Source: Rodentibacter mrazii (GTDB taxonomy: Bacteria > Pseudomonadota > Gammaproteobacteria > Enterobacterales > Pasteurellaceae). Taken from it: 64,000 bases of DNA. The stretch spans positions 1 through 64,000 of the forward strand of contig NZ_MLHG01000012.1 in assembly GCF_001998825.1 (NCBI RefSeq), in the 5' to 3' direction. The notes beneath the pieces were generated by a model. The model was not told where the DNA came from. It did not search any database and was given only the letters and a program-made list of their open reading frames with translations. This document shows, in pieces, positions 42,635 to 51,697 of the stretch (its first letter is position 1; every line of letters begins with the position of its first letter). The translations under genes and the position numbers were made by a program.

Positions 42635-43762
42635 ATGACATTAACGAAAACAGCATTATGCACTGCACTTTTTGCCACCGTAACATTTTCTTCAAACGTT
42701 CAAGCCTATCCTGATCTTCCCGTAGGTATTAAAAGCGGTGCAGGTGCGTTAATCGGCGATACCGTATATGTAGGATTAGGTTCCGGCGGAAACAAATTCT
42801 ACTCCCTCAATTTAAAAGAGCCGACTGCACAATGGGAAGAGATTGCCGCTTTCCCGGGGGGCGAACGTAATCAACCCGTTGCAGCTGCCGTAGATGGAAA
42901 ACTTTATGTATTTGGCGGCTTGCAAAAAAATGAAAAAGGCGAGCTGCAACTGATCAATGATGCCTATCAATATAATCCGACAGATAATACTTGGACGAAA
43001 TTGCCAACTCGTTCTCCACGCGGTTTAGTAGGCTCATCCGGTGCATCACAGGGTGATAAAGTTTATATTATAGGCGGATCCAATCTGTCTATCTTTAACG
43101 GTTTCTTTCAAGATACAGTGGCTGCCGGTGAAGATAAAATGAAAAAGGATGAAATAACGGCTGCCTATTTCAACCAACGTCCGGAAGATTACTTCTTTAC
43201 TACGGAATTATTAAGTTATGAACCTTCTACGAATAAATGGCGTAATGAAGGTCGAGTACCTTTCTCCGGTCGTGCGGGCGCGGCATTTACCATTCAAGGC
43301 AATAATTTAATAGTCGTGAATGGGGAAATAAAACCCGGACTTCGTACCGCAGAAACCCATCAAGGTAAATTTACCACCAAAGGAGTTCAATGGAAAAACT
43401 TACCGGATTTGCCTGCTCCAAAAGGTAAAAGCCAAGACGGTTTAGCCGGCGCTATGGCGGGTTATAGCCATGGTCATTATTTAGTGACCGGAGGGGCAAA
43501 CTTCCCCGGCTCCGTTAAACAATTTAAAGAAGGTATGCTACACGCTCACAAAGGTTTAACCAAAGCATGGCACAAGGAAATTTATACGTTAAATAATGGA
43601 AAATGGCGTATTATTGGCGAGTTACCAATGAATATCGGCTATGGATTATCCGTTTCTTATGATAATAAAGTGCTATTAATTGGCGGTGAAACCGATGGAG
43701 GAAAAGCCTTAACCTCCGTGAAAGCATTAAGCTATGACGGTAAAAAATTAACAGTGGAATAA
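42635..43762 (+). CDS. nanM: N-acetylneuraminate epimerase (mutarotase)
   Basis: Periplasmic enzyme that speeds the alpha-to-beta change of sialic acid so the transporter can bind it. From the ATG at 42635 (TGAGG six bases upstream) it is 375 residues with a signal peptide ending near NVQA. The Kelch-type beta-propeller blades are visible as repeated GG/W motifs ([45 protein letters not shown]). It lies directly downstream of siaQM, as in H. influenzae. Confidence 0.94.
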   Translation: MTLTKTALCTALFATVTFSSNVQAYPDLPVGIKSGAGALIGDTVYVGLGSGGNKFYSLNLKEPTAQWEEIAAFPGGERNQPVAAAVDGKLYVFGGLQKNEKGELQLINDAYQYNPTDNTWTKLPTRSPRGLVGSSGASQGDKVYIIGGSNLSIFNGFFQDTVAAGEDKMKKDEITAAYFNQRPEDYFFTTELLSYEPSTNKWRNEGRVPFSGRAGAAFTIQGNNLIVVNGEIKPGLRTAETHQGKFTTKGVQWKNLPDLPAPKGKSQDGLAGAMAGYSHGHYLVTGGANFPGSVKQFKEGMLHAHKGLTKAWHKEIYTLNNGKWRIIGELPMNIGYGLSVSYDNKVLLIGGETDGGKALTSVKALSYDGKKLTVE

Positions 43763-43785
43763 TCACTAATAAAATACAAGGAATA

Positions 43786-43810
43786 GCTTGTGAATACCTC
43801 ATTCACAAGC
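43786..43810 (+). other. Hairpin between nanM and nagE-like gene
   Basis: GCTTGTGAAT (43786-43795) and ATTCACAAGC (43801-43810) pair perfectly over 10 bp with a 5-base loop but no T run follows. Likely an mRNA processing or stability element rather than a terminator. Confidence 0.5.
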
Positions 43811-43837
43811 AGTTAGTAAAAAATTAAAGGAGGATTT

Positions 43838-45304
43838 ATGAGCATTCTTAGTTATGCACAAAAAATCGGGCAGGCGTTAATGGTTCCGGTAGCCGCATTA
43901 CCTGCTGCCGCATTATTAATGGGGATCGGTTATTGGATCGACCCTGATGGTTGGGGTGCCAATAGTCAATTAGCGGCATTATTAATCAAATCAGGGGCGG
44001 CGATTATTGATAATATGGGCTTATTATTCGCCGTTGGTGTGGCTTTTGGTTTATCAAAAGACAAACATGGTTCTGCTGCCCTTTCCGGTTTAGTGGGTTT
44101 TTATGTGGTCACAACCTTGCTTTCACCGGGCGGCGTGGCACAACTACAACATATTGACCCAAGCCAAGTACCCGCTGCTTTTAGCAAAATTAACAACCAA
44201 TTTGTCGGGATCTTAATAGGTGTTATTTCTGCCGAACTTTATAATCGTTTCTATCAAGTGGAATTACCAAAAGCCCTTTCCTTCTTTAGTGGAAAACGAC
44301 TCGTCCCGATTGTGGTGGCTTTTGTAATGATCGCTATTTCTTTTGTTCTCCTCTATGTTTGGCCACATATTTTTAATGCGCTCGTTTCTTTCGGTGAGTC
44401 CATTAAAGATTTAGGTGCAGTGGGTGCAGGGATTTACGGTTTCTTTAACCGTTTGCTTATTTCTGTGGGCTTACACCACGCATTAAATTCTGTATTCTGG
44501 TTTGATGTAGCCGGTATCAACGATATTCCAAACTTCCTTGGTGGGGTAAAATCGCTTGCTGAAGGAACGGCAACCATAGGTGTGACGGGAATGTATCAAG
44601 CAGGCTTCTTCCCTGTCATGATGTTTGGTTTACCGGGAGCCGCATTAGCAATTTATCACAGCGCCAAACCAAGCCAAAAAGCTAAAGTGGCATCAATTAT
44701 GTTGGCTGCTGCGTTTGCTTCATTCTTCACCGGAATCACCGAGCCGCTTGAATTTTCATTCATGTTCGTGGCACCGATTCTTTATGTCATTCACGCACTC
44801 TTAACCGGTATTTCCGTATTTATTGCAGCAAGTATGCACTGGATTGCGGGTTTTGGTTTCAGTGCCGGTTTGGTGGATATGGTGCTTTCCTCTCGCAATC
44901 CACTCGCAGTAAATTGGTATATGCTCATTATACAAGGTGTGCTCTTCTTTGCGATTTACTATGTGATATTCCGCACGGCAATCAAGGTCTTCAACCTCAA
45001 AACCCTTGGACGCGAAGAACAAGAAGAATCTCTAGAGGAATCTCCGACAGCAACCACATCCTCTCGTGAAGAAAGAGCAATTAAATTTATTGATGCATTA
45101 GGCGGAAAAGAAAACTTCAAAAATATTGATGCTTGTATCACCCGATTACGCCTCACCTTAGTTAATCACAACAATATCAATGAAACACAGCTTAAATCCT
45201 TAGGCTCAAAAGGCACGATCAAAATAGGGAATGATGGATTGCAGGTCATCTTAGGACCAGAAGCAGAATTAGTGGCTGAAGCAATTAAGCGCCAAATCCA
45301 TTAA
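43838..45304 (+). CDS. nagE: PTS transporter, N-acetylglucosamine-type, IICB
   Basis: Takes up and phosphorylates GlcNAc (or a related amino sugar) at the inner membrane. The 488-residue protein has a IIC domain (about 1-385; VPVAALPAAALLMGIGYWIDP; GITEPLEFSFMFVAP) and a IIB domain with phosphorylated Cys433 in NIDACITRLRL. It lacks the IIA domain fused at the end of E. coli NagE, so it must borrow a free IIA such as Crr. AAAGGAGG precedes the ATG. Sitting after nanM, it feeds GlcNAc-6-P to NagA and NagB. Substrate is inferred from similarity and context. Confidence 0.88.
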   Translation: MSILSYAQKIGQALMVPVAALPAAALLMGIGYWIDPDGWGANSQLAALLIKSGAAIIDNMGLLFAVGVAFGLSKDKHGSAALSGLVGFYVVTTLLSPGGVAQLQHIDPSQVPAAFSKINNQFVGILIGVISAELYNRFYQVELPKALSFFSGKRLVPIVVAFVMIAISFVLLYVWPHIFNALVSFGESIKDLGAVGAGIYGFFNRLLISVGLHHALNSVFWFDVAGINDIPNFLGGVKSLAEGTATIGVTGMYQAGFFPVMMFGLPGAALAIYHSAKPSQKAKVASIMLAAAFASFFTGITEPLEFSFMFVAPILYVIHALLTGISVFIAASMHWIAGFGFSAGLVDMVLSSRNPLAVNWYMLIIQGVLFFAIYYVIFRTAIKVFNLKTLGREEQEESLEESPTATTSSREERAIKFIDALGGKENFKNIDACITRLRLTLVNHNNINETQLKSLGSKGTIKIGNDGLQVILGPEAELVAEAIKRQIH

Positions 45305-45328
45305 TAAGAAAATAACGACTTAGCATAC

Positions 45329-45361
45329 ATACCGTTCAAGCCCTTGAGCGGTATTTTTTTA
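45329..45361 (+). terminator. nagE terminator
   Basis: ATACCGTTCAAG (45329-45340) pairs with CTTGAGCGGTAT (45343-45354) with one G-U pair, followed by a run of T. Ends the siaP-siaQM-nanM-nagE transcript. Confidence 0.8.
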
Positions 45362-45436
45362 TAAAAAATTAAGAAAAACCACTTTATAAACGTATTTTGG
45401 GGAATATTAAAATTTGGGGAGAATATTAGAAAATCT

Positions 45437-45547
45437 ACTAGACTATGCTAGGGTGGTGAACTAAGCAGAATTGGTCTTAACAGCAAGTGGCTTACTGTAC
45501 GCATCCTTGCGGAATTTCTACCTAGCTCACCATAGAGGTGTTCTAGT
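45437..45547. ncRNA. Unassigned structured segment between nagE and crp
   Basis: The 450-base gap between nagE and crp contains a long nested fold. ACTAGA (45437-45442) pairs with TCTAGT (45542-45547), CTATG (45443-45447) with CATAG (45531-45535), and CTAGG (45448-45452) with CCTAG (45521-45525). The inside holds two hairpins: CAGCAAG / CTTACTG (45481-45497, one mismatch) and CGCA-TCCT-TGCG (45500-45511). I recognise no known RNA family. It may be an independent small RNA on either strand or a 3' element of crp mRNA. Strand and expression are unknown. Confidence 0.35.
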
Positions 45548-45565
45548 CTGCGCGACATAAAACGA

Positions 45566-45598
45566 TAAAAAAGGCTTCTCAACCTTTTAAGCCACTTT
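45566..45598 (-). terminator. Terminator downstream of crp
   Basis: On the minus strand GGCTT, an 11-base loop and AAGCC are followed by six T (complement of 45567-45572), extended by A-T pairs. About 155 bases beyond the crp stop codon; a weaker version could act rightward on the structured segment. Confidence 0.6.
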
Positions 45599-45754
45599 TC
45601 AGGAGACCAATCCTGTTTTTCTACATATTCGTAGAAATACGCGTATGATAAAATCCTTTTCCCTTATTGTCAATTTAATGTGTATCTATTTGAATATTAA
45701 ATATTCAAAAATTATTTTTTTATATAGATAATCCCCTTTTCAGGGGATTATCCA

Positions 45755-46432
45755 CTATCTTACGCCATAAACAACAATTGTTTTACCATGGGCATAAATC
45801 AAATTTTGATCTTCTAACATTTTAATAATACGCCCTACTGTTTCACGAGAACAACCGACCATTTGTCCAATTTCTTGGCGTGTAATTTTAATTTGCATTC
45901 CATCCGGATGAGTCATTGCCTCTGGCTGTTTTGCAAGATTAATTAGCGTTTGAGCGATACGTCCGGCTACATCTAAAAACGCCAAATTACTTACTTGACG
46001 GGAGGTATTTTGCACCCGACGCGCTAACTGTGCTGTTAAAAACATTAAAATTTCAGGATTAATTTGGATCAATTGGCGATATTTTTTATAAGAAATTTCA
46101 GCAATCTCACAAGGCGTTTTAGTTTTTACCCAAGCTGAACGCTTTGACCCTTCATCAAATAAACCGGCCTCACCAAAAAACTCACCAGCGCCGAGATAAG
46201 TTAAAATCATCTCTTTGCCTTCATCATCCTTAGCTGAAACCATCACTGTACCTTTAATGACATAATAAAGCGTGGTTGCATCTTCTCCTGCATAAATCAA
46301 AGTGGATTTAGCAGGATATTTGTGTAAATGACAATGTGTCAAAAACCAATCTAAAGCAGGATCCCTTGTAGATGGAGAATGTTCATCTTGCAATTGTTCC
46401 ACTTCAATATCAGCATCAATATAATCTGACAT
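45755..46432 (-). CDS. crp: cAMP receptor protein (CRP)
   Basis: Global activator for carbon use and, in Haemophilus, competence. The 225 residues have the cyclic-nucleotide-binding domain ([23 protein letters not shown]) and the C-terminal helix-turn-helix [25 protein letters not shown]. The N-terminus carries about 15 extra residues relative to E. coli CRP (210), a feature also of H. influenzae CRP as I recall it. It follows yheU by 19 bases. Several CRP-like sites lie in this window (gapA, malQ, porin, nanE-siaP). Confidence 0.97.
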   Translation of the reverse strand: MSDYIDADIEVEQLQDEHSPSTRDPALDWFLTHCHLHKYPAKSTLIYAGEDATTLYYVIKGTVMVSAKDDEGKEMILTYLGAGEFFGEAGLFDEGSKRSAWVKTKTPCEIAEISYKKYRQLIQINPEILMFLTAQLARRVQNTSRQVSNLAFLDVAGRIAQTLINLAKQPEAMTHPDGMQIKITRQEIGQMVGCSRETVGRIIKMLEDQNLIYAHGKTIVVYGVR

Positions 46433-46451
46433 ATTGACTCCTCACCAGTTC

Positions 46452-46670
46452 CTATTTCAAAAAGCCCATTTTATCTTTTATATCAATGGATTCGTGTAAT
46501 TCTGACCAAACAATGACCGCACTTCCATTACGGATTTTTTCTAATAATTGTTCTTTTTTACGAGCCAGTGGAATTTCTTCCGCACCGTAATCAGTACCCT
46601 CTCGTAATATTACACTTTCAATAATATTATCAAGGGTTGCAGGCTCTAACTCTTGCCACGGAATAATCAT
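46452..46670 (-). CDS. yheU: YheU family protein (UPF0270)
   Basis: Small protein of unknown function. From the ATG at 46668-46670 it is 72 residues, beginning MIIPWQELEPATLDNIIE and containing LREGTDYG and VIVWSELHESIDI, both characteristic of the family. A longer reading from a TTG touching the slmA stop is less likely because AGGGAA precedes this ATG. It lies between slmA and crp, all leftward. Confidence 0.88.
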   Translation of the reverse strand: MIIPWQELEPATLDNIIESVILREGTDYGAEEIPLARKKEQLLEKIRNGSAVIVWSELHESIDIKDKMGFLK

Positions 46671-46691
46671 ACATTTCCCTAAGAAAGTCAA

Positions 46692-47348
46692 TTAAGCAAA
46701 TAAGGGTTCAATAAAACGCCATTGTTGTTCAAAGGATTGACTCGATGTCGTACGGAAATTTGTCCGAACATAACGCATAAATTGTCCCTCGCATAAGGTC
46801 ACTAAATGTGCTGCAATAATGCGAATATCCACTGAAAACCCCTTTCCTTCCCGTAGTTTACGCATTTGTAGAATATTTACAAATTGCATTTCAAGGCGAT
46901 CAAAAAACATTGCAACACGTGCCTGTAGTTCCGAATTTTCAAACATCAGTGCATGCCCCGTTAAAATGCGTGTGAAACCAGGATTTTTGCGGGCAAAATC
47001 CAAAATCATCTGCAAAATATCATGAACTCGATTCAGCGTATTGGTTTCATTGCGGATAGAAGCGTTGATTCGACTCAATAAATTACTTTCAATATTTTCA
47101 ATCAATGCTTCAAATATTTTTGTTTTACTCGGGAAATAACGGTAAAGTGCCGCCTCCGACACACCAACCTCCTGTGCCAAACGGGCAGTAGTCATACGCT
47201 CCATTCCCCGTTCAGAATGTAACATATGTGTTAACACCGTTAGCACTTGCTGACGACGTTCTTTCACAGTGCGTTTTTCAATTTTAGGTGTTTTTACTTC
47301 CGGTGCAATTTCATCCACACCGGATAAAGATAATTGTTCTTCTATCAT
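46692..47348 (-). CDS. slmA: Nucleoid occlusion factor SlmA
   Basis: TetR-type DNA-binding protein that blocks FtsZ ring assembly over the nucleoid. The 218 residues include the HTH region [32 protein letters not shown] (about 62-93; key residues TTARLAQ and LYRYFPSK). The C-terminal ends [13 protein letters not shown]. It starts 3 bases from the dut stop, as in E. coli where dut and slmA are neighbours. Confidence 0.95.
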   Translation of the reverse strand: MIEEQLSLSGVDEIAPEVKTPKIEKRTVKERRQQVLTVLTHMLHSERGMERMTTARLAQEVGVSEAALYRYFPSKTKIFEALIENIESNLLSRINASIRNETNTLNRVHDILQMILDFARKNPGFTRILTGHALMFENSELQARVAMFFDRLEMQFVNILQMRKLREGKGFSVDIRIIAAHLVTLCEGQFMRYVRTNFRTTSSQSFEQQWRFIEPLFA

Positions 47349-47351
47349 AGG

Positions 47352-47807
47352 TTATTGTTTGCCTGAATGCCCAAAGCCGCCTTCACCACGCTCGGTTTGC
47401 TGAAAATCCTGTACAAGATTAAATTCAGCCTGCACCACTGGGACGAATACTAACTGTGCAATGCGATCACCGACTTCAATTTTAAACGGTTCTGCACTAC
47501 GATTCCACATTGAAACCATTAAAGGTCCTTGATAGTCTGAATCAATTAACCCCACTAAATTACCCAACACAATCCCATGTTTATGTCCTAGACCTGAACG
47601 GGGTAAAATCATTGCAGCTAGGTTTGGATCGGCAATATAAATGGATAAACCTGTCGGAATCAATTTGGTTTCATTCGGCTGAATCTCAAAACTTTCATCA
47701 ATTAATGCCCGCAAATCTAGACCTGCAGAACCCTCTGTGGCATAAGCAGGTAAAGGAAATTCCTTCCCAATACGTTGATCCAAAATTTTTACGTCTATTT
47801 TTTTCAT
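47352..47807 (-). CDS. dut: dUTP diphosphatase
   Basis: Hydrolyses dUTP to dUMP, keeping uracil out of DNA. The 151 residues show the five trimeric dUTPase motifs: [45 protein letters not shown] and the glycine-rich C-terminal [11 protein letters not shown]. It lies between coaBC and slmA on the same strand. Confidence 0.97.
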   Translation of the reverse strand: MKKIDVKILDQRIGKEFPLPAYATEGSAGLDLRALIDESFEIQPNETKLIPTGLSIYIADPNLAAMILPRSGLGHKHGIVLGNLVGLIDSDYQGPLMVSMWNRSAEPFKIEVGDRIAQLVFVPVVQAEFNLVQDFQQTERGEGGFGHSGKQ

Positions 47808-47856
47808 CTCATACTCCGTTTGAAATTCTGTTTTTTATATAAAGTGCGGTCAAAAA

Positions 47857-49059
47857 TTATAATGTTTTTTGGTATCGTTCAACGATCTCATTGACTAAAT
47901 CAGCAGCAAGTTCAGTTTTTGATTTTAAAGAAAGGGTTTTACTCCCCTCTTTCCAGAAAAGCTGTAAAGCATTGTCATCGGCATTAAATACCTGCCCCTC
48001 AGAGACATCATTCGCACAAACCATGTCTAAATTCTTACGTTTAAGTTTCTCTTTTGCATAATCGGAAAGATGTTGTGTCTCTGCCGCAAATCCCACAGTG
48101 AAAGGACGATTCTCCGTTAAATGCCCTACATCTGCAATAATATCCGGATTTTTAACCAATTTAAGTAGCATTTCATCAGCAGATTTTTTAATTTTCTGAT
48201 CTGCAATATCCGCAACACGATAATCCGCTACCGCCGCACAACCAATAAAAATCTGATTTTTAACGGCATTTTCAAGTGCAGCCTGCCACATTTCTTTCGC
48301 CGATAACACATCAATACGAGTTACATTATTCGGTGTCGATAAAGTTACAGGTCCTGTAATTAATGTCACACCCGCACCACGTTTCGCAAAATTTTCAGCA
48401 ATAGCAAAGCCCATTTTTCCAGAACTATGATTAGAAATATAACGCACGGGATCTATGGCTTCGCGGGTAGGTCCTGCTGTAATCACCACTTTTACCCCTT
48501 GCAAGTCTTGATCTCTCGTGAAGAAATCTGAAAGCATCGCAAATATTTCCGTCGGTTCCGACATCCGTCCCACCCCTATATCACCACAAGCCTGAACACC
48601 GTTATTTGGTCCTATAAGTTGTATGCCCCTTGCTCGAAGTGCGGTCAAATTTTGTTGCGTTATTTGCTGATGGAACATTTGTTGGTTCATTGCCGGCGCA
48701 AGAAAAATCGGTGCATTAGTTGCCAAGCAAATCGTAGAAAGTAAATCATTTGCCATTCCAACAGTAAAACGTGCGATAAAATCAGCACTCGCCGGTGCGA
48801 TTACTATTGCATCAGCCCATTTTGCAAGCTCAATGTGCCCCATGGCAAGTTCCGCTTGAGGATCAAGTAAGGACTGTGAGACCGCATTACCTGAAATAGC
48901 CTGTAAAGTCAGTGGTGTAACAAACTCTGCGGCAGAGGGTGTTAATACTACACGAACGTCAGCCTCAGCTTTACGTAATAAGCGAATAAATTCAATGGTT
49001 TTATATGCTGCAATTCCTCCGGTTATCCCCACGACAATACGTTTTCCGCTTAGCTTCAT
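47857..49059 (-). CDS. coaBC: Phosphopantothenoylcysteine decarboxylase / phosphopantothenate-cysteine ligase
   Basis: Bifunctional flavoprotein carrying out two steps of coenzyme A synthesis. I start at the ATG at 49057-49059 ([20 protein letters not shown]), preceded by GAGAGGAA, giving 400 residues; a 12-residue longer reading lacks this. The CoaC half has [18 protein letters not shown] and the [12 protein letters not shown] region. The CoaB half begins near residue 190 with [27 protein letters not shown] (key residues [12 protein letters not shown]). First gene of the coaBC-dut-slmA-yheU-crp run, divergent from radC. Confidence 0.95.
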   Translation of the reverse strand: MKLSGKRIVVGITGGIAAYKTIEFIRLLRKAEADVRVVLTPSAAEFVTPLTLQAISGNAVSQSLLDPQAELAMGHIELAKWADAIVIAPASADFIARFTVGMANDLLSTICLATNAPIFLAPAMNQQMFHQQITQQNLTALRARGIQLIGPNNGVQACGDIGVGRMSEPTEIFAMLSDFFTRDQDLQGVKVVITAGPTREAIDPVRYISNHSSGKMGFAIAENFAKRGAGVTLITGPVTLSTPNNVTRIDVLSAKEMWQAALENAVKNQIFIGCAAVADYRVADIADQKIKKSADEMLLKLVKNPDIIADVGHLTENRPFTVGFAAETQHLSDYAKEKLKRKNLDMVCANDVSEGQVFNADDNALQLFWKEGSKTLSLKSKTELAADLVNEIVERYQKTL

Positions 49060-49234
49060 TTCCTCTCCATTTAATTTGTTAGTGGTTAACCACAATTCCT
49101 GTATTTTACTTCAATTTAGTTGAATAAAAAATTTTATTTTCGCGATCCGTTACGCAGTGTTCATACTCTAAACTTGTCGAATAATATGAGAGCGATCAAA
49201 ATCCGAAAGATTTTTATTAACACAAAATAATGCG

Positions 49235-49897
49235 ATGGAATCTCCTCAACTTATGCCGCGTGAAAAATTATTAAAATACGGCGTGACCACACTTTCAGAC
49301 CATGAACTCCTGGCAATTTTTTTACGCACCGGTATAAAAAATTGTCCCGTTATGCAGCTTTCCAAACAAGTACTTGAGCATTTTGGTTCGATCCGAGCAT
49401 TGCTTTCTGCCGATCAAACCTCTTTTTGTGCAATGAAAGGTTTAGGTATTACACAATTTATTCAACTCCAAGCCACCACTGAAATGACCAAACGTTACCT
49501 TAAACAAGAAATGTTTCATGCACAAATTTTTACAGAACCTGAAACCGTTAAATTCTATTTGAGAATGGAATTACAACACGAAGAACGGGAAATTTTCATG
49601 GTGTTATTTTTAGACAATCAACACAGGCTCATAAAAAAAGAGCGGTTATTTTTAGGCACAATTAATGTAGCAAACGTGTATCCGCGCGAAATAATTAAAG
49701 AAGCGCTTTATTGTAATGCAGCGGCAATCATTTTAGTGCATAACCATCCTTCGGGGATAGCAGAACCCAGCCATGCAGATCAGCTCGTCACACAAAAAAT
49801 TTGTGAGGCGGCAGAATTAATGGAAATTCGTGTTCTCGATCATTTCATCGTAGGAAAAAACGACTGTTATTCCTTTGCTGAGCATAATTTTCTTTAA
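49235..49897 (+). CDS. radC: RadC family (JAB/MPN) protein
   Basis: The role of RadC is uncertain; members are linked to DNA processing and are often competence-induced in naturally transformable bacteria. The 220 residues have an N-terminal helix-hairpin-helix part (PREKLLKYGVTTLSDHELLAIFLRTG) and the C-terminal JAB metal-binding motif ILVHNHPSGIAEPSHAD. Length is usual. No uptake signal or clear promoter seen in the 175-base divergent region shared with coaBC. Confidence 0.92.
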   Translation: MESPQLMPREKLLKYGVTTLSDHELLAIFLRTGIKNCPVMQLSKQVLEHFGSIRALLSADQTSFCAMKGLGITQFIQLQATTEMTKRYLKQEMFHAQIFTEPETVKFYLRMELQHEEREIFMVLFLDNQHRLIKKERLFLGTINVANVYPREIIKEALYCNAAAIILVHNHPSGIAEPSHADQLVTQKICEAAELMEIRVLDHFIVGKNDCYSFAEHNFL

Positions 49898-49953
49898 TTC
49901 TCATGAAAACCACTTATTTTTTCTCGCTCCCTCTAGGAAAATCGTATTTATAC

Positions 49954-49982
49954 TTGAGAAATGGAAATAAAGTCAGTATAAT
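49954..49982 (+). promoter_or_regulatory. rpmB-rpmG promoter
   Basis: TTGAGA (49954-49959), a 17-base spacer and TATAAT (49977-49982). This is one of the best-looking promoters in the window, as expected for ribosomal protein genes. Predicted start near 49989, giving a leader of about 120 bases. Confidence 0.8.
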
Positions 49983-49988
49983 CTGCCA

Positions 49989-50109
49989 CCTTTAATATAG
50001 TAAGCGGGTCGGATTTGCGCGACCTGACGAGGCAGCAAATCTAGTTAGACTAGGTTTAGAACAATCCGAAACGTAAGCTCGAGCTTATATTTAATTATTG
50101 GAGATTATT
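49989..50109 (+). promoter_or_regulatory. Structured 5' leader of rpmB-rpmG with alternative pairings
   Basis: The segment around 50007-50018 has three possible partners. GGTCG (50007-50011) with CGACC (50020-50024); GATTTGC (50012-50018) with GCAAATC (50035-50041); and TCGGATT (50009-50015) with AATCCGA (50063-50069). The last two are perfect 7-bp stems that exclude each other. A 14-base palindrome TAAGCTCGAGCTTA (50074-50087) lies just before the ribosome binding site. Autoregulation by a ribosomal protein is an inference. Confidence 0.4.
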
Positions 50110-50346
50110 ATGTCTAGAGTTTGTCAAGTAACAGGCAAGCGTCCAGCTGTGGGTAATAACCGCTCACACGCAATGAATGCGACACGTCGTCGTTTTCTTC
50201 CAAACCTTCACACCCACCGTTTTTGGGTTGAAAGTGAAAACCGTTTCGTAACTTTACGCTTAACAGCGAAAGGTATGCGTATTATTGATAAAAAAGGCAT
50301 TGATGCAGTGTTAGCTGAAATCCGTGCTCGTGGCGAAAAAATCTAA
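50110..50346 (+). CDS. rpmB: 50S ribosomal protein L28
   Basis: Large-subunit ribosomal protein. From the ATG at 50110, preceded by GGAGATT, it is 78 residues, the same length as E. coli L28. It begins [21 protein letters not shown] and contains [18 protein letters not shown] 4-residue longer reading is not supported. It is followed 11 bases later by rpmG, the conserved pair. Confidence 0.97.
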   Translation: MSRVCQVTGKRPAVGNNRSHAMNATRRRFLPNLHTHRFWVESENRFVTLRLTAKGMRIIDKKGIDAVLAEIRARGEKI

Positions 50347-50357
50347 GGAGCTAAAAC

Positions 50358-50528
50358 ATGGCAGCGAAAGGCGCTCGTGAGAAAATCCGTTTAGTTTCTA
50401 CTGCAGAGACCGGTCACTTCTACACAACCGATAAAAACAAACGTAATATGCCTGAGAAAATGGAAATCAAAAAATTTGATCCGGTAGTACGTAAACACGT
50501 TATCTATAAAGAAGCAAAAATCAAATAA
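50358..50528 (+). CDS. rpmG: 50S ribosomal protein L33
   Basis: Large-subunit ribosomal protein of 56 residues, beginning [20 protein letters not shown] and ending [16 protein letters not shown] lies 6 bases before the ATG. Non-zinc-binding type: the CxxC pairs of the zinc form are absent. Second gene of the rpmB-rpmG pair, followed by a strong terminator. Confidence 0.96.
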
Positions 50529-50541
50529 TTTTGCTGATTTG

Positions 50542-50570
50542 AAAAAGCCCGAGATTGCTCGGGTTTTTTT
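50542..50570 (+). terminator. rpmG terminator
   Basis: CCCGAG-ATTG-CTCGGG (50548-50563) flanked by AAAAAG and seven T, 14 bases after rpmG. It separates the ribosomal genes from mutM, which starts 30 bases later. Confidence 0.9.
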
Positions 50571-50599
50571 GTACACAAAATTTATTAGAGATCTCAACT

Positions 50600-51415
50600 A
50601 TGCCTGAATTACCTGAAGTTGAAACCACCCTACGTGGTATAAGCCCTTATTTAAAAAGTTTTATTATTGAAAAAATTATTGTTCGCCAACCTAAATTACG
50701 CTGGCCTGTTTCACCTGAATTAATGGAATTGTCTAACGTGCTAATTCTAACGCTTTCGCGTCGAGCAAAATATCTGATTATCCACACGGAAAACGGATAC
50801 ATCATTGGGCATTTAGGTATGTCGGGATCTGTTCGAATTGTACCGCATGATAGCCCTATTGATAAACACGATCATGTGGATATTGTCATGAGCAATGGGA
50901 AATTATTACGCTATAACGATCCCCGCCGTTTTGGCGCATGGTTATGGACAGAAAACCTTGATGAATTTCATCTTTTTTTGAAACTCGGTCCCGAACCGCT
51001 TTCTGACGAATTTAACGCCGAATATCTTTTTAAAAAATCCCGTAAAAAATTGACCGCACTTAAAACCTTCTTAATGGATAATGCAATTGTTGTCGGTGTC
51101 GGTAATATTTATGCCAATGAAAGTTTATTTTTATGCGGCTTACATCCACAAAAAGTGGTGGCAAATCTAACCCGAAAACAATGTATATTATTAGCAGATA
51201 CGATCAAATCCGTACTGACACAAGCGATACAACAAGGGGGGACAACACTCAAAGATTTTTTACAGCCTGATGGACGCCCCGGTTATTTTGTACAAGAATT
51301 ACTGGTCTATGGTAATAAAGGTAAACCTTGTCCAAAGTGCGGTACAAAAATTGAAAGTTTAGTTATTGGGCAACGCAACAGCTATATTTGTCCTCACTGT
51401 CAAAAGAAAAAGTAA
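50600..51415 (+). CDS. mutM: Formamidopyrimidine-DNA glycosylase
   Basis: Removes 8-oxoguanine and ring-opened purines from DNA. From the ATG at 50600 it is 271 residues, starting with the catalytic [10 protein letters not shown] (Pro2 is the nucleophile). [11 protein letters not shown] and a C-terminal zinc finger [11 protein letters not shown]...CPHC are present. A 15-residue upstream extension would run through the rpmG terminator and remove the required N-terminal proline, so it is rejected. Two uptake signals lie inside (51054 and 51336). Confidence 0.96.
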   Translation: MPELPEVETTLRGISPYLKSFIIEKIIVRQPKLRWPVSPELMELSNVLILTLSRRAKYLIIHTENGYIIGHLGMSGSVRIVPHDSPIDKHDHVDIVMSNGKLLRYNDPRRFGAWLWTENLDEFHLFLKLGPEPLSDEFNAEYLFKKSRKKLTALKTFLMDNAIVVGVGNIYANESLFLCGLHPQKVVANLTRKQCILLADTIKSVLTQAIQQGGTTLKDFLQPDGRPGYFVQELLVYGNKGKPCPKCGTKIESLVIGQRNSYICPHCQKKK

Positions 51416-51419
51416 AAAC

Positions 51420-51536
51420 TTATTGTTCCTCAAACAGGCTCTCAATTTGCAGTTTTTCGTGCCGGAGTAATAGACTTAAAACATTTCCTTCAATGTCAGC
51501 TAAGTAACAGAAAAGTTTTTTGTCGTATGTTTTTTA
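51420..51536 (-). pseudogene. Possible gene remnant (37 codons, no start)
   Basis: On the minus strand between two stop codons there is a frame reading YDKKLFCYLADIEGNVLSLL and ending SLFEEQ. The composition looks protein-like, but it has no ATG or ribosome binding site and is bounded by a stop upstream. I do not recognise it. It may be the tail of a decayed gene or chance. The rest of the 282-base gap holds a GTTACCCA / TGGGTAAC hairpin near 51600-51624. Confidence 0.2.
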
Positions 51537-51697
51537 TCTTAACATCCTTCAAATTAATTATTCTTATCTCCACTTGATTTTTTTTCATTTAAATTTATAG
51601 TTACCCATTGCCAAGTGGGTAACTCTTACAATCCTTACAATCTCTTAACAGATCATTCAAATTCAACTTATCAAATGCCAATCAGGAATAACACAAA

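Noticed and set aside
45448-45661. Minus-strand reading frame of about 70 codons (…YEYVEKQDWSPEKWLKRL…) in the nagE-crp gap
   Set aside because: No usable start codon or ribosome binding site at its head. It runs through a crp terminator hairpin and a strongly nested fold whose pairing explains the sequence better. Not recognised as any protein family.
50555-50599. Upstream start for MutM
   Set aside because: It would start within the rpmG terminator and put 15 residues ahead of the catalytic N-terminal Pro of [10 protein letters not shown].
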